Assembly (NCBI GenBank): GCA_037447605.1
Contig: CM074815.1
Location: forward strand, 485,767 to 511,268
Reading direction: 5' to 3'
DNA from: Zygnema circumcarinatum
Lineage: Eukaryota > Streptophyta > Zygnematophyceae > Zygnematales > Zygnemataceae
Length of the DNA stretch: 25,502 bases
The notes beneath the pieces are model-generated. The model was not told the DNA's origin and ran no database searches. It was given only the letters and a program-made list of their open reading frames with translations. Within the stretch, counting starts at the first letter, position 1; every line of letters begins with the position of its first letter. The position numbers and the translations under genes were made by a program. Below, one piece after another: positions 1 to 9,700 of the stretch.

Positions 1-895
1 AAACCAGAGAGCACGTCAGCATCTGCAGCGCAGCTTCTTCGATCGTCAAATTCTCTGAAATCATCTCGTTGTAATACTTGATGACTTCGCTGGCTGAGCA
101 ACTCGCACGAGAGGTTTCCGCGTTTGCAAAGTGTTCTTCGAATCCACGATGTAATTCTGAGGTTATCTCCTTAATAAGTTCTTCACCTGCTCCTTGAAAT
201 GAAACGTCATCCAGACGATAGAGCAGCGGGTTTTTACCAACAATAAACCCCTCCTTAACGCATTCTCCTTGCCCTTGAAGCTGGCCTTGAACAAGTTGGA
301 GCTTTGGCATGCTCGGTATAGTAAGCAGGCGGTTGTCATACACATCGAGCAGTTTCAGGTCCTTCAGAGATGAAAGTTCGGCCGGGATCGAGGTCAGCTC
401 ATTGTGGTCGAGGCGCAGTTCTTTGAGTCGACGAAGTTGACTAATTTCTGCTGGCAAAGAGCTCAAGCGGTTGTTTCCAAGATCCAATGAAATCAAAATA
501 TTCCACTCAATGATAGACACGGGAAACTTCGAAAGCTGCTTGCCGTCCGCCTCAAAGGTGGTCGAGTTGGCGAGTTTCATTAGTAAGCCAATGCCTGGTG
601 GCAGGGAATTCCGATGCAGGTCAAGGAGAGCAAAAAAATCAGCAAAAGATTCAGCAGACTGAATATTCTGCTTGGCCTGCAACCTTGGCAGCAAATCTGC
701 AAGCCTCTGCGCCCCCTCCTTCACTCTCTCCCTCTCCTCCTCCAGCTCGTGCAGCGGCAGCTCTTTCTGCCACCACTCCTGCAGCCCTTCAAAGAGCAGC
801 ATTGCTTTCTCGTCCAGGTCCTTCGGTAAAGTCAACAATGCCACTGGAAGGCACTGCAAGTTGCTCCCTGCAATCGCTTGCTCGTTGATCGGCAT
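1..895 (-). CDS. Leucine-rich-repeat protein, 5' part (truncated by window edge)
   Basis: An open frame runs from an ATG at 895-893 to base 1 with no stop: 298 codons, incomplete at the 3' end of the gene. Residues about 30-75 are charged and helical, rich in Glu, Leu and Arg. From about residue 130 there are plant intracellular-type LRRs matching LxxLxLxxNxLxxLPxxI, for example LISLDLGNNRLSSLPAEI and LKELRLDHNELTSIPAEL, then a third repeat with LLDVYDNRLLTIP. After the LRRs comes a non-repeat segment containing a GKNPLLYRL motif and acidic helices. There is no signal peptide and no membrane segment, so a cytosolic or nuclear scaffold of the PIRL/SHOC2/LRRC40 type fits best (inference). The frame could contain an intron that I cannot see, because it stays open across the whole stretch. 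No function can be assigned beyond LRR-mediated protein binding. Confidence 0.72.
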   Translation of the reverse strand, partial: MPINEQAIAGSNLQCLPVALLTLPKDLDEKAMLLFEGLQEWWQKELPLHELEEERERVKEGAQRLADLLPRLQAKQNIQSAESFADFFALLDLHRNSLPPGIGLLMKLANSTTFEADGKQLSKFPVSIIEWNILISLDLGNNRLSSLPAEISQLRRLKELRLDHNELTSIPAELSSLKDLKLLDVYDNRLLTIPSMPKLQLVQGQLQGQGECVKEGFIVGKNPLLYRLDDVSFQGAGEELIKEITSELHRGFEEHFANAETSRASCSASEVIKYYNEMISENLTIEEAALQMLTCSLV

Positions 896-1273
896 TTTGG
901 GAAAATTCCTAAAATTCGTTGAGCTGAGTGTCAAATGGAGGGGCTAAAACTCCGAGAAGTTCTTTCAGAAGGAAGAACGAAGTTGGGGAAAATCTCAATG
1001 AATGTGAAGACTAGAAAGCCTTCCTTTGATTAATGGGCTATGATGATCTGCACAAGCATGAAAACAGTAAAGGATAGAGGTCAGTACTCATGCTGCGAGT
1101 CTTCAAATTATTAGTCGCGCATACCTTAGGAAAATGCCCTCGTACCTCACCTCGTTCCATTCAAATTGCATACGAATAAGTAAAGACCAAAGATATTCAA
1201 AGACTGAGCAAAGGCAACCCGTTCGTAACATGCGCGTAAGTAAAGCACAGAGTGGCAGACAAGGGGACCCTGC

Positions 1274-1465
1274 TAGACCCCCCTCCCTCCCCTCCCCTCC
1301 CCCTCCCTCTCTCCCTCCCTCCCTCCCCCTCCTTACCGAGTGCGTCACCCTCCAAGATGCTGCCCTCCCTCTCCTCCTCGCTTCTCCCTTCCCCTCCGCT
1401 CGCCTCTCTCTCTCTCGCTCTCTCTCTCTCTCTCGCCCTCCTCTCTCCCTCCCTCCCCCGCCGCC
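1274..1465. repeat. CCCTCC/CT pyrimidine tract
   Basis: About 190 bp almost entirely pyrimidine on the plus strand: CCCTCCCTCCC blocks, then (CT)n around 1407-1436, then CCCTCCCTCCCCC. On the minus strand this is a GGGAGG/GA tract about 380 bp upstream of the LRR gene start. GA-rich promoter tracts are common in plants, but a role here is inference only. Confidence 0.8.
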
Positions 1466-1536
1466 CGCATTTATGCCCTCAGCCCCCGGGAGGCGGCTCG
1501 ACGGCAAGGCGGGTCAACGCGGTGGACAACGGAAAT

Positions 1537-1551
1537 CGTATCGTATCGTAT
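1537..1551. repeat. (CGTAT)3 pentamer run
   Basis: Three exact CGTAT units follow GGAAAT. The same pentamer recurs at 2725-2763 inside the foldback element and at 12171-12190 just upstream of the NUFIP1-like start, again preceded by GAAAT. Confidence 0.7.
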
Positions 1552-1711
1552 TGGAGGAACGGGGCGGGAAAAGTTCAAACGTTGACTGTTGACTCAGTAC
1601 GGAAGGTCGGCAACCTTGGCTGCAGCTTCGACGTAACTTACAGAAACGACAAAATGATTGAAATGTTGGGCGCTGATAACTGTACTAACGGCTAGTGCGA
1701 CAAATTCGAAT

Positions 1712-1717
1712 TATTGA
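1712..1717. repeat. Target-site duplication, left copy (TATTGA)
   Basis: TATTGA directly precedes the AGGGTAGTG tip and recurs at 3717-3722 directly after the CACTACCCT tip. Because the tips start with A and end with T, a shorter TSD (ATTG) with one extra TIR base is an alternative reading. Confidence 0.7.
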
Positions 1718-2617
1718 AGGGTAGTGATATTTCCACCCCTTTTTTGGATCCAAACACCCCTTCCCGGCCGGGCAGATTTCAAAAGGGATTAAAAACGGAA
1801 AATGCGTTTTTCACACCTTTTTGGAACCGATATCCACCTTCTTCCGTCGGCTGATTTTATTTTTTCTAACCAAGGAAAATGATACGCCGTCACTGCATTT
1901 TGAATACTGTATCCCGCCTCCCTGAATTTTTTTTTTGGGGGAAAGAAAATATCTGCCTGCCCGAATCCGCTCGAAGCGGAAGATCCGTCCGCCACGAGAT
2001 CGCTCGTGGGTGTCCGTCCTTCACACGTGCGTGTCAATCGCATCTGTCGATTCCCTCGCAGATCCAACCACTGCAGGTCACCGTTCGATCTCCAGCCGGG
2101 CTCGATCTTAGCGAATGGAAAGCGCCCACGAGTCCCGTCAAAGCCGGATCGCACGTACGAGTGCGCGCGTCCCTCGGCCCGAGATCTCGTCATTGTTAGT
2201 TCCCAGCCAATAAAAATCTGCCACGTATTTCATTTTTGACGTGGAAACTTTTGATTGGTCCAAGCTCTCATTGTACGAAATTCTGGGTTCCTTAAGTTGG
2301 GAAAATGATACAGCGGCCCCACTCTTTGGATATCGGCGCCCCTTTTGGGAAAAATTGTACTTTTTGGCTAATCACCCCTTGGATCTTTCGGGAGGAGATC
2401 TTGTAGACAATCGGACCCCGCGCCTCGCGCGCAGGATCCGACTGTGCACCGACGTACGGCGCCGCGCATCGCGGCGCGGCCCGCGAGATGCGGCGAGCCT
2501 ACGGAAACGTTGTCCTCACCTGACCCGTTTGGGTCGAGGTTGCCACGTGGCAGTCTGCCATTGGACAGCCCTGCTGCCGGTCCCCCATGCCGATACAGTG
2601 GACCCCCATAATATTTT
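1718..2617 (+). repeat. Left long inverted arm of the foldback element
   Basis: The arm pairs with 3010-3716. It runs from the AGGGTAGTG tip through TCCCGGCCGGGCAG, the AT-rich GATTAAAAACGGAAAATG block, and a very GC-rich inner part at about 2410-2520 with CGCCGCGCATCGCGGCGCGG. It stops pairing after GTGGACCCCCATAATATTTT. Bases about 1940-2015 and parts of 2100-2290 have no counterpart in the right arm. Confidence 0.85.
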
Positions 2618-2724
2618 CGCCATGGTTTCGGCAAATACTTGGCGAAAATATTGTAATTTGCAAATATAAGGTCCGTGTTACCAATAGGCGAGCGGTATTA
2701 TGTTAGAGTTCATGTCTGTTTGTA

Positions 2725-2763
2725 CGTATCGTATCGTGTCGTATCGTATCGTACCGTACCGTG
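2725..2763. repeat. CGTAT/CGTACC tandem run in the foldback loop
   Basis: About 39 bp of CGTAT pentamers grading into GTACC pentamers lie in the unpaired loop. Further scattered GTACGTATACCGTAC-type palindromic pieces follow to about 2840. It looks like an independent microsatellite in the loop. Confidence 0.7.
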
Positions 2764-3009
2764 ATTTAGATACACGAGCTCCTATTGGTGTCGTACGTAT
2801 ACCGTACGAATTAGAGATTTTATTCGTACTTACCGTACAGCGTAAAAGCGTGACCCATGTTTGAAAGCCGTTTCGATTAACAGATTTTGTATTGGAGAAT
2901 AGGTCAGGTTAGGTTAACACCCCTAATACGTTAACATTGAGTTACCGTACAAAAAGGTGGTTTCGGCAAAATCGGGGCGAATTTCTTGGGGACGCACTGT
3001 ACAAGGTGG

Positions 3010-3716
3010 AAAATATTATGGGGGTCCACTGTATCGGCATGGGGGACCGGCAGCAGGGCTGTCCAATGGCAGACTGCCACGTGGCAACCTCTGACCCAAA
3101 CGGGTCAGGTGAGGACAACGTTTCCGTAGGCTCGCCGCATCTCGCGGGCCGCGCCGCGATGCGCGGCGCCGTACGTCGGTGCACAGTCGGATCCTGCGCG
3201 CGAGGCGCGGGGTCCGATTGTCTACAAGATCTCTCCTCCCGAAAGATCCAGGGGGGGGTGATTAGCCAAAAAAAAAAGTACAATTTTTCCCAAAAGGGGG
3301 CGCCGATATCCAAAGAATGGGGCCGCTGTATCATTTTCCTCAAGTTGCGACCGCACGACATTTGTACGGACAAACTTTTGAGACGACTTTGGCGGGATAC
3401 GTGGGCACGTGCCATTCGCTGTGACCGAGCCCGGCTGCAGATCAAATAGTGATCTGCCGTGTTACGATCTGCGAGGGAATCGACGGCTGCGATTGACCGC
3501 ACGCGTGAAAAAAAATTCCGGTAGGCGGGATATTCAAAATGGGGTGACGGGTTATCAGTTTCCTTGTTTCGCAAAAATAAAATCTGCCGATGCAGGGTGG
3601 GTATCGATTCCAAAAAGGTGTGAAAAAAGCATTTTCCGTTTTTAATCCTTTTTGAAATCTGCCCGGCCGGGAAGGGGTGTTTGGATCCAAAAAAAGGGTG
3701 GAAATATCACTACCCT
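3010..3716 (-). repeat. Right long inverted arm of the foldback element
   Basis: This is the inverted partner of the left arm. It starts at AAAATATTATGGGGGTCCAC (3010-3029) and ends in CACTACCCT. It is about 190 bp shorter than the left arm because of indels in the middle section. A G run and an A run near 3250-3280 differ in length from the left arm, as expected for slippage. Confidence 0.85.
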
Positions 3717-3722
3717 TATTGA
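3717..3722. repeat. Target-site duplication, right copy (TATTGA)
   Basis: This is the right-hand partner of 1712-1717 and supports insertion of the 1718-3716 element as one unit. Confidence 0.7.
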
Positions 3723-4289
3723 ACTGATCATTGGTTTGTACGTCAACGTGTTGAAACCTTTGAATTGTCGAACCACCGTACCGTATTGACCAGCCGACCA
3801 GCCGTACGGTCTTTCGGTCAACCGAAGACCACTTCCTGACCGACGCGCTTTGGAAATCCATCGACCTTACGATGTGTTAGGAACTTAGGGCTACAAAACG
3901 TCCACAACAGTAGCGTATCGTTTTGTGACGGATAGGGTACTGAGAATCTTTACGCGCACACCGAAATTGTTTCCGATTCAATGCACCCCATGGCAGAAAA
4001 ACCGGAAAAATTTCGGAAGGGCAAGACCGGGCGGGCGACTTTGTCGTTTGGGGATTTAGGGTTACCGCTAAAACAGCGCATAGAGTTTTGTGGATATGAC
4101 GTCACCACTGAGGTTCTATGTACATTGCAGTTGAACTGCTCCATGACGCTAATGATCAAAGATCGCCGTGATTCGCTGTCACCGCTTCACTGGCTGTTTA
4201 GCGTTGAAGACCACGGGTATTTATGTACGGAAGTGCGCGCGTGGTCGTTAGTCCGTCCCAACCAATAACCAATCAATCAATCAATAGCG
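3723..4289. other. Intergenic stretch with no recognised gene
   Basis: It contains short repeats such as GACCAGCCGACCAGCCGTACGG near 3790 and a CAAT run (AACCAATCAATCAATCAAT) near 4268-4285. A 95-codon frame at 3981-4268 has no recognisable domain, and I do not call it a gene. Confidence 0.5.
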
Positions 4290-4490
4290 GGAGCCAGACA
4301 TTGACCATGGCCAAATCAATTTAGTACAGTAAGCCTTTCTGGCGAATTTAAGCATTGGCTAGGTACGCATTTCGGTACGGCTGTGTACAGCGGAGCCGCG
4401 GATCCCTACCCGGAATTCGTACACGAAATCTTGACTTTTAGTATAGGAAATTCTGTAATTTTAGTATGGCCATGGTCAATGTCTGATTCC
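4290..4490. mobile_element. Short MITE-like inverted-repeat element
   Basis: CAGACATTGACCATGGCC at 4295-4312 is repeated as its exact reverse complement at 4468-4485. The outer flanks continue imperfectly as GGGAGC.. and ..TTCCCC. The interior is about 155 bp, AT-leaning and non-coding. Size and structure fit a miniature inverted-repeat element. No convincing target-site duplication is visible, so a non-mobile hairpin remains possible. The right end lies about 75 bp beyond the stop codon of the minus-strand receptor kinase, so it may fall in that gene's 3' UTR. Confidence 0.6.
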
Positions 4491-4563
4491 CCCTAATGAA
4501 CACTACCACCATGAGAATCACCAACAATGTAGGTGAAAGGCTTCATAAAACAAAGTGCAATGT

Positions 4564-6797
4564 CTATCTCCCAAAAGACATGCTCGTTTGTTGAACAACA
4601 CTTGACGACGACGACCCTTTGTTGGAGGCCCAACTTGCTAGACCCATGTTCTCATGCTTCCCAAAGGCCGGCTCTGGGCCTTGGCCTTGGCCGCCCTCCG
4701 CCTTCATCTTCAGCACTCGCAGTCGGCCCGCGACCTCCGCCATCTCCGGGCGGTACTCTGCAACCCTCTGCAAGCACGCGGCGGCGATGCCCGCCAAGGC
4801 CTGCATGTCCTCCAGCTTGAAGTCGCCGCCCAGATGGGGGTCGGCAATTGCAGCAAGGCCGAAGTCGCTGCGGACTCGTTCCAATGCCTGCGAATGGAGA
4901 GATCAAACTTGTCAACTGAATGCTCATTGCTCTTAATAATAATAAGAAGGTAGGTTTGAAAGAAATTTAGGAGATTGTGGGCATGTACAGAGGAGGCGCG
5001 ACATTCAAGTTGTGCAGATGAAGGCTTTTTCTCGAGAGATAGGACCGCAAAGATCAGAAGCTCTCTCCACTCAAATGCCAACAATCGATAAGAGGTGCAG
5101 CGGATGGCCGTACCCAGCTCGACAGCGACATCACATCGTGCTCATTTCCGTTCATCCGAGGGATCAGCGCGGGTTGGCCGGTGATGAGCTCGAGGATGAC
5201 GACGCCGAAACTTCAAAAAAATCATGGTGCCAATTACATCGTCTCTTTAGCTACCTGATGGCTTATCAATACGCAGAAGGAGCTTGCACCACTAATTACT
5301 ACTCCTTTGTTCGTAAAAAACTGTAACCTTACCCTTTTCTGGCTGCAGAATGCCTGTGCGGATATGACTTGTTCTCCAATCCTAAACCTCACCACAAAGT
5401 TCATCGCATTGATTAAGGTAGTTGAAAAGGTAGCGTCAAGCTCACCCTTACCTATACACATCGCTCTTTGGAGTGACCCTATAGGTGGTATAGTACTCGG
5501 GGTCCATGTACCCATGCGTCCCCGCCACACGTGTCCTAGATGAGCCGGCCACCTCGCCTTCGTTATCCTTTAGGAGGCCAAAATCAGAAACTTTTGCCTG
5601 CAGCAAGGTGCTTTTGTAGGCTTAGAATAACGTACATGAGTAGTCCAGCAAAAGTCTTAACCCTAACCCTAACTCTGAACCCTAATCCTCTAATCCTCTG
5701 ATCCTGACCCTGAAGTTAACCATAACCGTAATCCTAAGTCTTAAACCTAACCCTAACTCTGAACCCTAATCCTCTAATCCTCTGATCCTGACCCTGAAGT
5801 TAACCATAACCGTAATCCTAAGTCTTAACCCTAACCCTAACCCTCACTCTAAACCCTAATCCTCTAATCCTTTCCTGACCCTGAAGTTAACCATAACCGT
5901 AATCCTAAGTCTTAACCCTAACTCTAACCCTAATCCTAGCCTACAGATTGAAAGAAGTATTCAGGAAGGGACCTCTACTGGCCCTCTACTTACATGCAAA
6001 TTTGCGTCCACGAGAATGTTGTCCGACTTAACATCTCGGTGAATGATGGCGGGGGTTGCCTGCGAGTGAAGGTATGCCAAACCCTCGGCTGCTCCCAATG
6101 CAACTTCCAACCGTTGCTTGAAAGTTAAAGGGGCTCGATTTCCTGGTTCATGACAGGGTAGATATAAAATTATTCAAAAAAATTTAAAGCATGGATGGCG
6201 ATGGGATGCGTTGGACATCTATGTAACATTGATTGGTTACTTATGAGCTTTCAAGATTCGCCATTATGGACCTTTTAAGGCAGACAAGTGGGAAAGCTGT
6301 TGCAGCATTCCAAATGGAATGGAAAGCTCACTGTCTTTCAATCGAAGAGCAGACCTCAATGTGCCGTTTTCAACAAACTCGTAAACCAAAATCTGCTCGC
6401 TGTCCTCATCACAAAAGCCGAGCAACTTCACGAGATTTTTGTGGTTCATCCTTGAAATGATGTCAACCTGCATACAGCAAAGTGCAGGAAAGTAAAGTTG
6501 GGTTCATTCCATCTTGACATATAAAAAAAATAGGCTTGAAATGTTGAGAAATGGGAGACTTAGGACTGACCTCATTCTGAAAAATCTGCAGGCCTTGCAT
6601 CGACACAGTCTTGGCCCTCTTCACTGCCCAAACTTCCCCGTTCTTTGTAACTCCTTTGTAGACAGTGCCATAACTGCCATCTCCGAGCAAATTGGATTCG
6701 CTGAAATTGTCGGTTGCTTCGCAGATGCATTGCAACCGGATAGCTTTCACATAATGTTCCTCCAATTTCACAGCAAACTGAGATTTCAAGGGCTTCT
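4564..6797 (-). other. Exon map: juxtamembrane and kinase domain (exons 13-18)
   Basis: Exons in transcript order are 6571-6797 (juxtamembrane, G-loop, Lys and helix-C Glu), 6332-6467 ([12 protein letters not shown] and the hinge [11 protein letters not shown]), 5994-6142 (LAYLH and the catalytic loop), 5452-5597 (DFG to SDVYS), 5114-5210 ([12 protein letters not shown]) and 4564-4887 (C-lobe end and tail). Phases are 0, 1, 0, 2 and 0 between successive exons and all match. The last exon ends with a Ser-rich tail and TAG at 4566-4564. Intron 15 (5598-5993) holds the telomere-like 84-bp array. Confidence 0.88.
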
Positions 6798-9700
6798 CTG
6801 GATACTCCCAACCCTCCAGAAGAAGCTTTTAGAAGAGCATTGCTTTTGAACTGTATCGAATTTTACCCTTCGTCATCTTCTAAGTCCCAGATTAATGGTA
6901 TAACTTCCTGTTTGGATGTATGAGTTATCAGTTCACAGTGATTCTGCCAAGGCCTCTCGAGTTCAATGAGTGGGTTACAAATATTTCATACTTTCTTGAA
7001 GCATCTAACGGCATCAAATTCACCTCTGAAAGACTGCCAAATGTAGGGAGAAATAATTTCAAAGTAAAGACTTACTTGGACGAAAGCAAAAGTAGGCCAA
7101 AAGTATGGCGGCTCCAATGAATACAACGATTCCCCCAGTTATGAGAGTGATCACATAGACTCGACCTGTCAGATGACTAACCATCAAGTCAGAATCACAT
7201 GAAGCCAAGGGATGCAGGCAGTCTGTTCAGGGCCGGAATCCATTGACAGTTAGCCGTAAAGAATACAATGAATGAGTTGAAGAATGCCAACCATTGGCAC
7301 TCTTTGAAGCTGGGGGTGGAGCTGGTGGAGGTGGAGGAGGTGATGGGTCATTCTGAGCATAACCTGAACATGTAAAAACTTGATCATTGTCACTTTACAT
7401 TCACTTATGGACGGCAAAAAAGAATGTTAAAATTTGAAGAAGTCGCTTCCTAGTGTGCTGAGCTCTGATCAAGAAAAGAATTCCAGTAACACAACAATCC
7501 GAAGCTACTATTTTAGTACAAGTCTCTCCTGATAAAAAAAGGAGGATGCAGATTTTTCATAAATCCTAATTTGCCTACCGCCAATGCAGAGGATGTCGAG
7601 ACCCGGATTCCCTGGACGATAGCTGCAATGCCCAAATGCATGAAAATGGTGTAAGTTTGTAGAGAATTTGAACTCCAAAAGTTGCAAGGAAGGCCGTACT
7701 AAGACCAACCAAGGTCTTAGAAAGAAGTGCGAACTTGTTACACGCTGACAGAGTTTTGTTGGAAATGAGCTCAGCAGGAAGAAGTCCGGAAAAATTGTTT
7801 CCACTTAAGTCCCTACACAATAAACTCAAACACAGAGAAAGGGAAAAAGAGGTGAGGCTGAGGAGAACAAGATGGAAAATCAAAGGGATAGATTTACCGA
7901 TTGCATTCCTCCTTGCAGATTCTATCTGGGCTTACGTGTATGCATTCCAATGAATACTTTCCATGTTTGAATGGACTCCTTCTTCAAATTACAGCAGAAA
8001 ATTTAGCAGTAATGGCCGCAGAATACTTACAGATTATACAGTGAAAGGTTGCCCAAAGAAGGGGACACAACTCCAGTCAAGGCATTTTGAGACAAATTCC
8101 TGCAGTCGAGTAAAAAGGAAGTTGCTTCCTTTACATTTGCAGCTTTGGTCTCTAAACTTCAACATAATGAAGAAGAAGAAACATTTCCATTTGAGAGATG
8201 TCTGAACATTGACGAAGGATGCCAAATACAATCTGCATATATAATGCAAATGGAGAGAATGACTTGTTCGAATGAAAGTGAGAGTGTGCAAACAGACATA
8301 AAATCAGAATATTCAATGTCTAATTCTCCATTCCCACTCACAGCAGGCCAAGATTGGTGAACTGCAGGTCTGGAAGTTGTCCACTCAGCTGATTTCCTGA
8401 CAAATCCCTGCAGATAAAGGAGCCCCTCCGTATTAGTGGTTCAGTATATAATATTACTATTATAATATAATATAATATTACTAATTACTCAGTATTATTA
8501 CAACCTCTGAAGGGACGAGCTTCCAAAGGAGTAAAGAGTTTCTACAAGATTTGAAGCCGTCGTAAGTTTCTAAATTTTGGTGAAATGCTTCCACTGAGCT
8601 GACAGTGACTCAAATTCCTGCACAGCAATGCATGAAAAGAGAGAGAACATTCATATTCTTCCTCCTACATGAGAGAGAAAGAAATTTCAAAAGCAGATCT
8701 CGTCGTAGGTCAAAATTGCAGGAATAACATCTGAAGTTTATGATTCTTGAAACCGAGGAAAGGCCAAACTTTGACTCTGCAGCTTTTAATCCATACATCA
8801 ACCAGTTTTGAGAACACATTGTAAGAACTCACATGTACGTAAGTGCAGTGAAGCTAACAAACTTGTAAATTTCCAAATTATTGTCAAACGCAAACTCCTC
8901 GGTTGCAAAAGTGTTGGGCAGTCTGCCAGTGAAATTATTGCTGGACAAATCCCTGAACATGAAAGTCTCAGAGAACAAGTAAGAGAGAGACTGTGTTTTC
9001 AAGATGTGGAGAAGGTAAGATTTACTGAGAAATATGCTGAATGATATCCTTCTTGAGTCGAAAAGTGGCGGACAAAACAGTGGCTCAGTTTCCATGCTTA
9101 CAAAATTTGGAGGAAAGACATGTTTCCGATAAAATCCGGAATGTTGCCAGTGATTTTATTGTTGTCCAAATATCTGCAGACCGAAGAATCAGGTCTTATT
9201 TCACTTTCACTTCATTTCCGGTTCAGTTCTTATAAATTTCGGAGGGGACAGTGGTGGCATCTTCTCCCATTACTGACAGAAATATTTTGAAACATAAGCG
9301 GAACATATTCCCACCCCATATTGCTTTTCTGACAGAGATACAGGGAAAAAGAATGATCCTACACTTACAATTCTTGAAGAAGAGTCATATTGCTGATCGC
9401 GAAGGATACATTTTTAAGCATATTTTCCCCGAGGTCCCTGCATAAGCATTGTTTTTTGCTGACGTCAGAGATGTAAACCTGAAAAGAAAAAAAAATTGCC
9501 AAAGATGCTCATAGTCAAAAACAGAAGGAGGTTTTCTCATGGAGGAGAAAGTTGCTTACAGAATCCGAAGACTTGAGTTTCCAGGAAATGATGCATCGAT
9601 TTCAGTCAGCTGGTTTCCACGCAATCTTCTGCTCCCCATATTTGCCAGCCCTTCCATCTTATGTAAAAATACATAATCGTTTCATGAGCTACCAAGAGAT

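Larger units (their letters stand above)
896..1717. other. Upstream region of the LRR gene, no gene seen
   Basis: This stretch lies 5' of the minus-strand LRR gene and should contain its promoter and 5' UTR. I see no coherent coding frame; the open frames across it are Pro/Ser/Arg translations of simple repeats. It holds the pyrimidine tract at 1274-1465 and a (CGTAT)3 run at 1537-1551. No TATA box or transcription start can be fixed from sequence alone. Confidence 0.5.
1718..3716. mobile_element. Foldback-type non-autonomous transposon with very long inverted arms
   Basis: The element begins AGGGTAGTGATATTTCCACC and ends with the reverse complement of that sequence. TATTGA lies immediately outside both ends (1712-1717 and 3717-3722), consistent with a 6-bp target-site duplication. 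The arms extend inward to about 2617 on the left and 3010 on the right, leaving a 392-bp loop (2618-3009). The outer roughly 220 bp and the inner roughly 310 bp of the arms are near-identical; the middle has diverged and the left arm carries about 190 extra bases there. No transposase-like protein is encoded: the longer frames inside simply read the arms in both directions. A deletion derivative of a DNA transposon or a foldback element is likely. TIR tip and TSD length do not let me name a superfamily with confidence. Confidence 0.88.

Noticed and set aside
2942-3613. 223-codon minus-strand frame and a 170-codon plus-strand frame (2937-3449)
   Set aside because: Both read through the same inverted arm, and matching frames appear in the left arm on the opposite strand. 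There is no domain, and the frames come from GC-rich repeat sequence lacking stops.
3981-4268. 95-codon plus-strand frame between the foldback element and the MITE
   Set aside because: No recognisable domain or splice context, and it ends in the CAAT repeat. Too weak to call a gene.
5656-5940. CRISPR-like array
   Set aside because: The units are contiguous, degenerate CCCTAA motifs with no unique spacers, inside a eukaryotic intron.
9438-9478. Alternative acceptor TTTCAG at 9479 extending LRR exon 3
   Set aside because: Using it would put the exon out of phase with exon 2 and reach a stop. The TATGCAG acceptor at 9438 keeps the frame and the LRR consensus.
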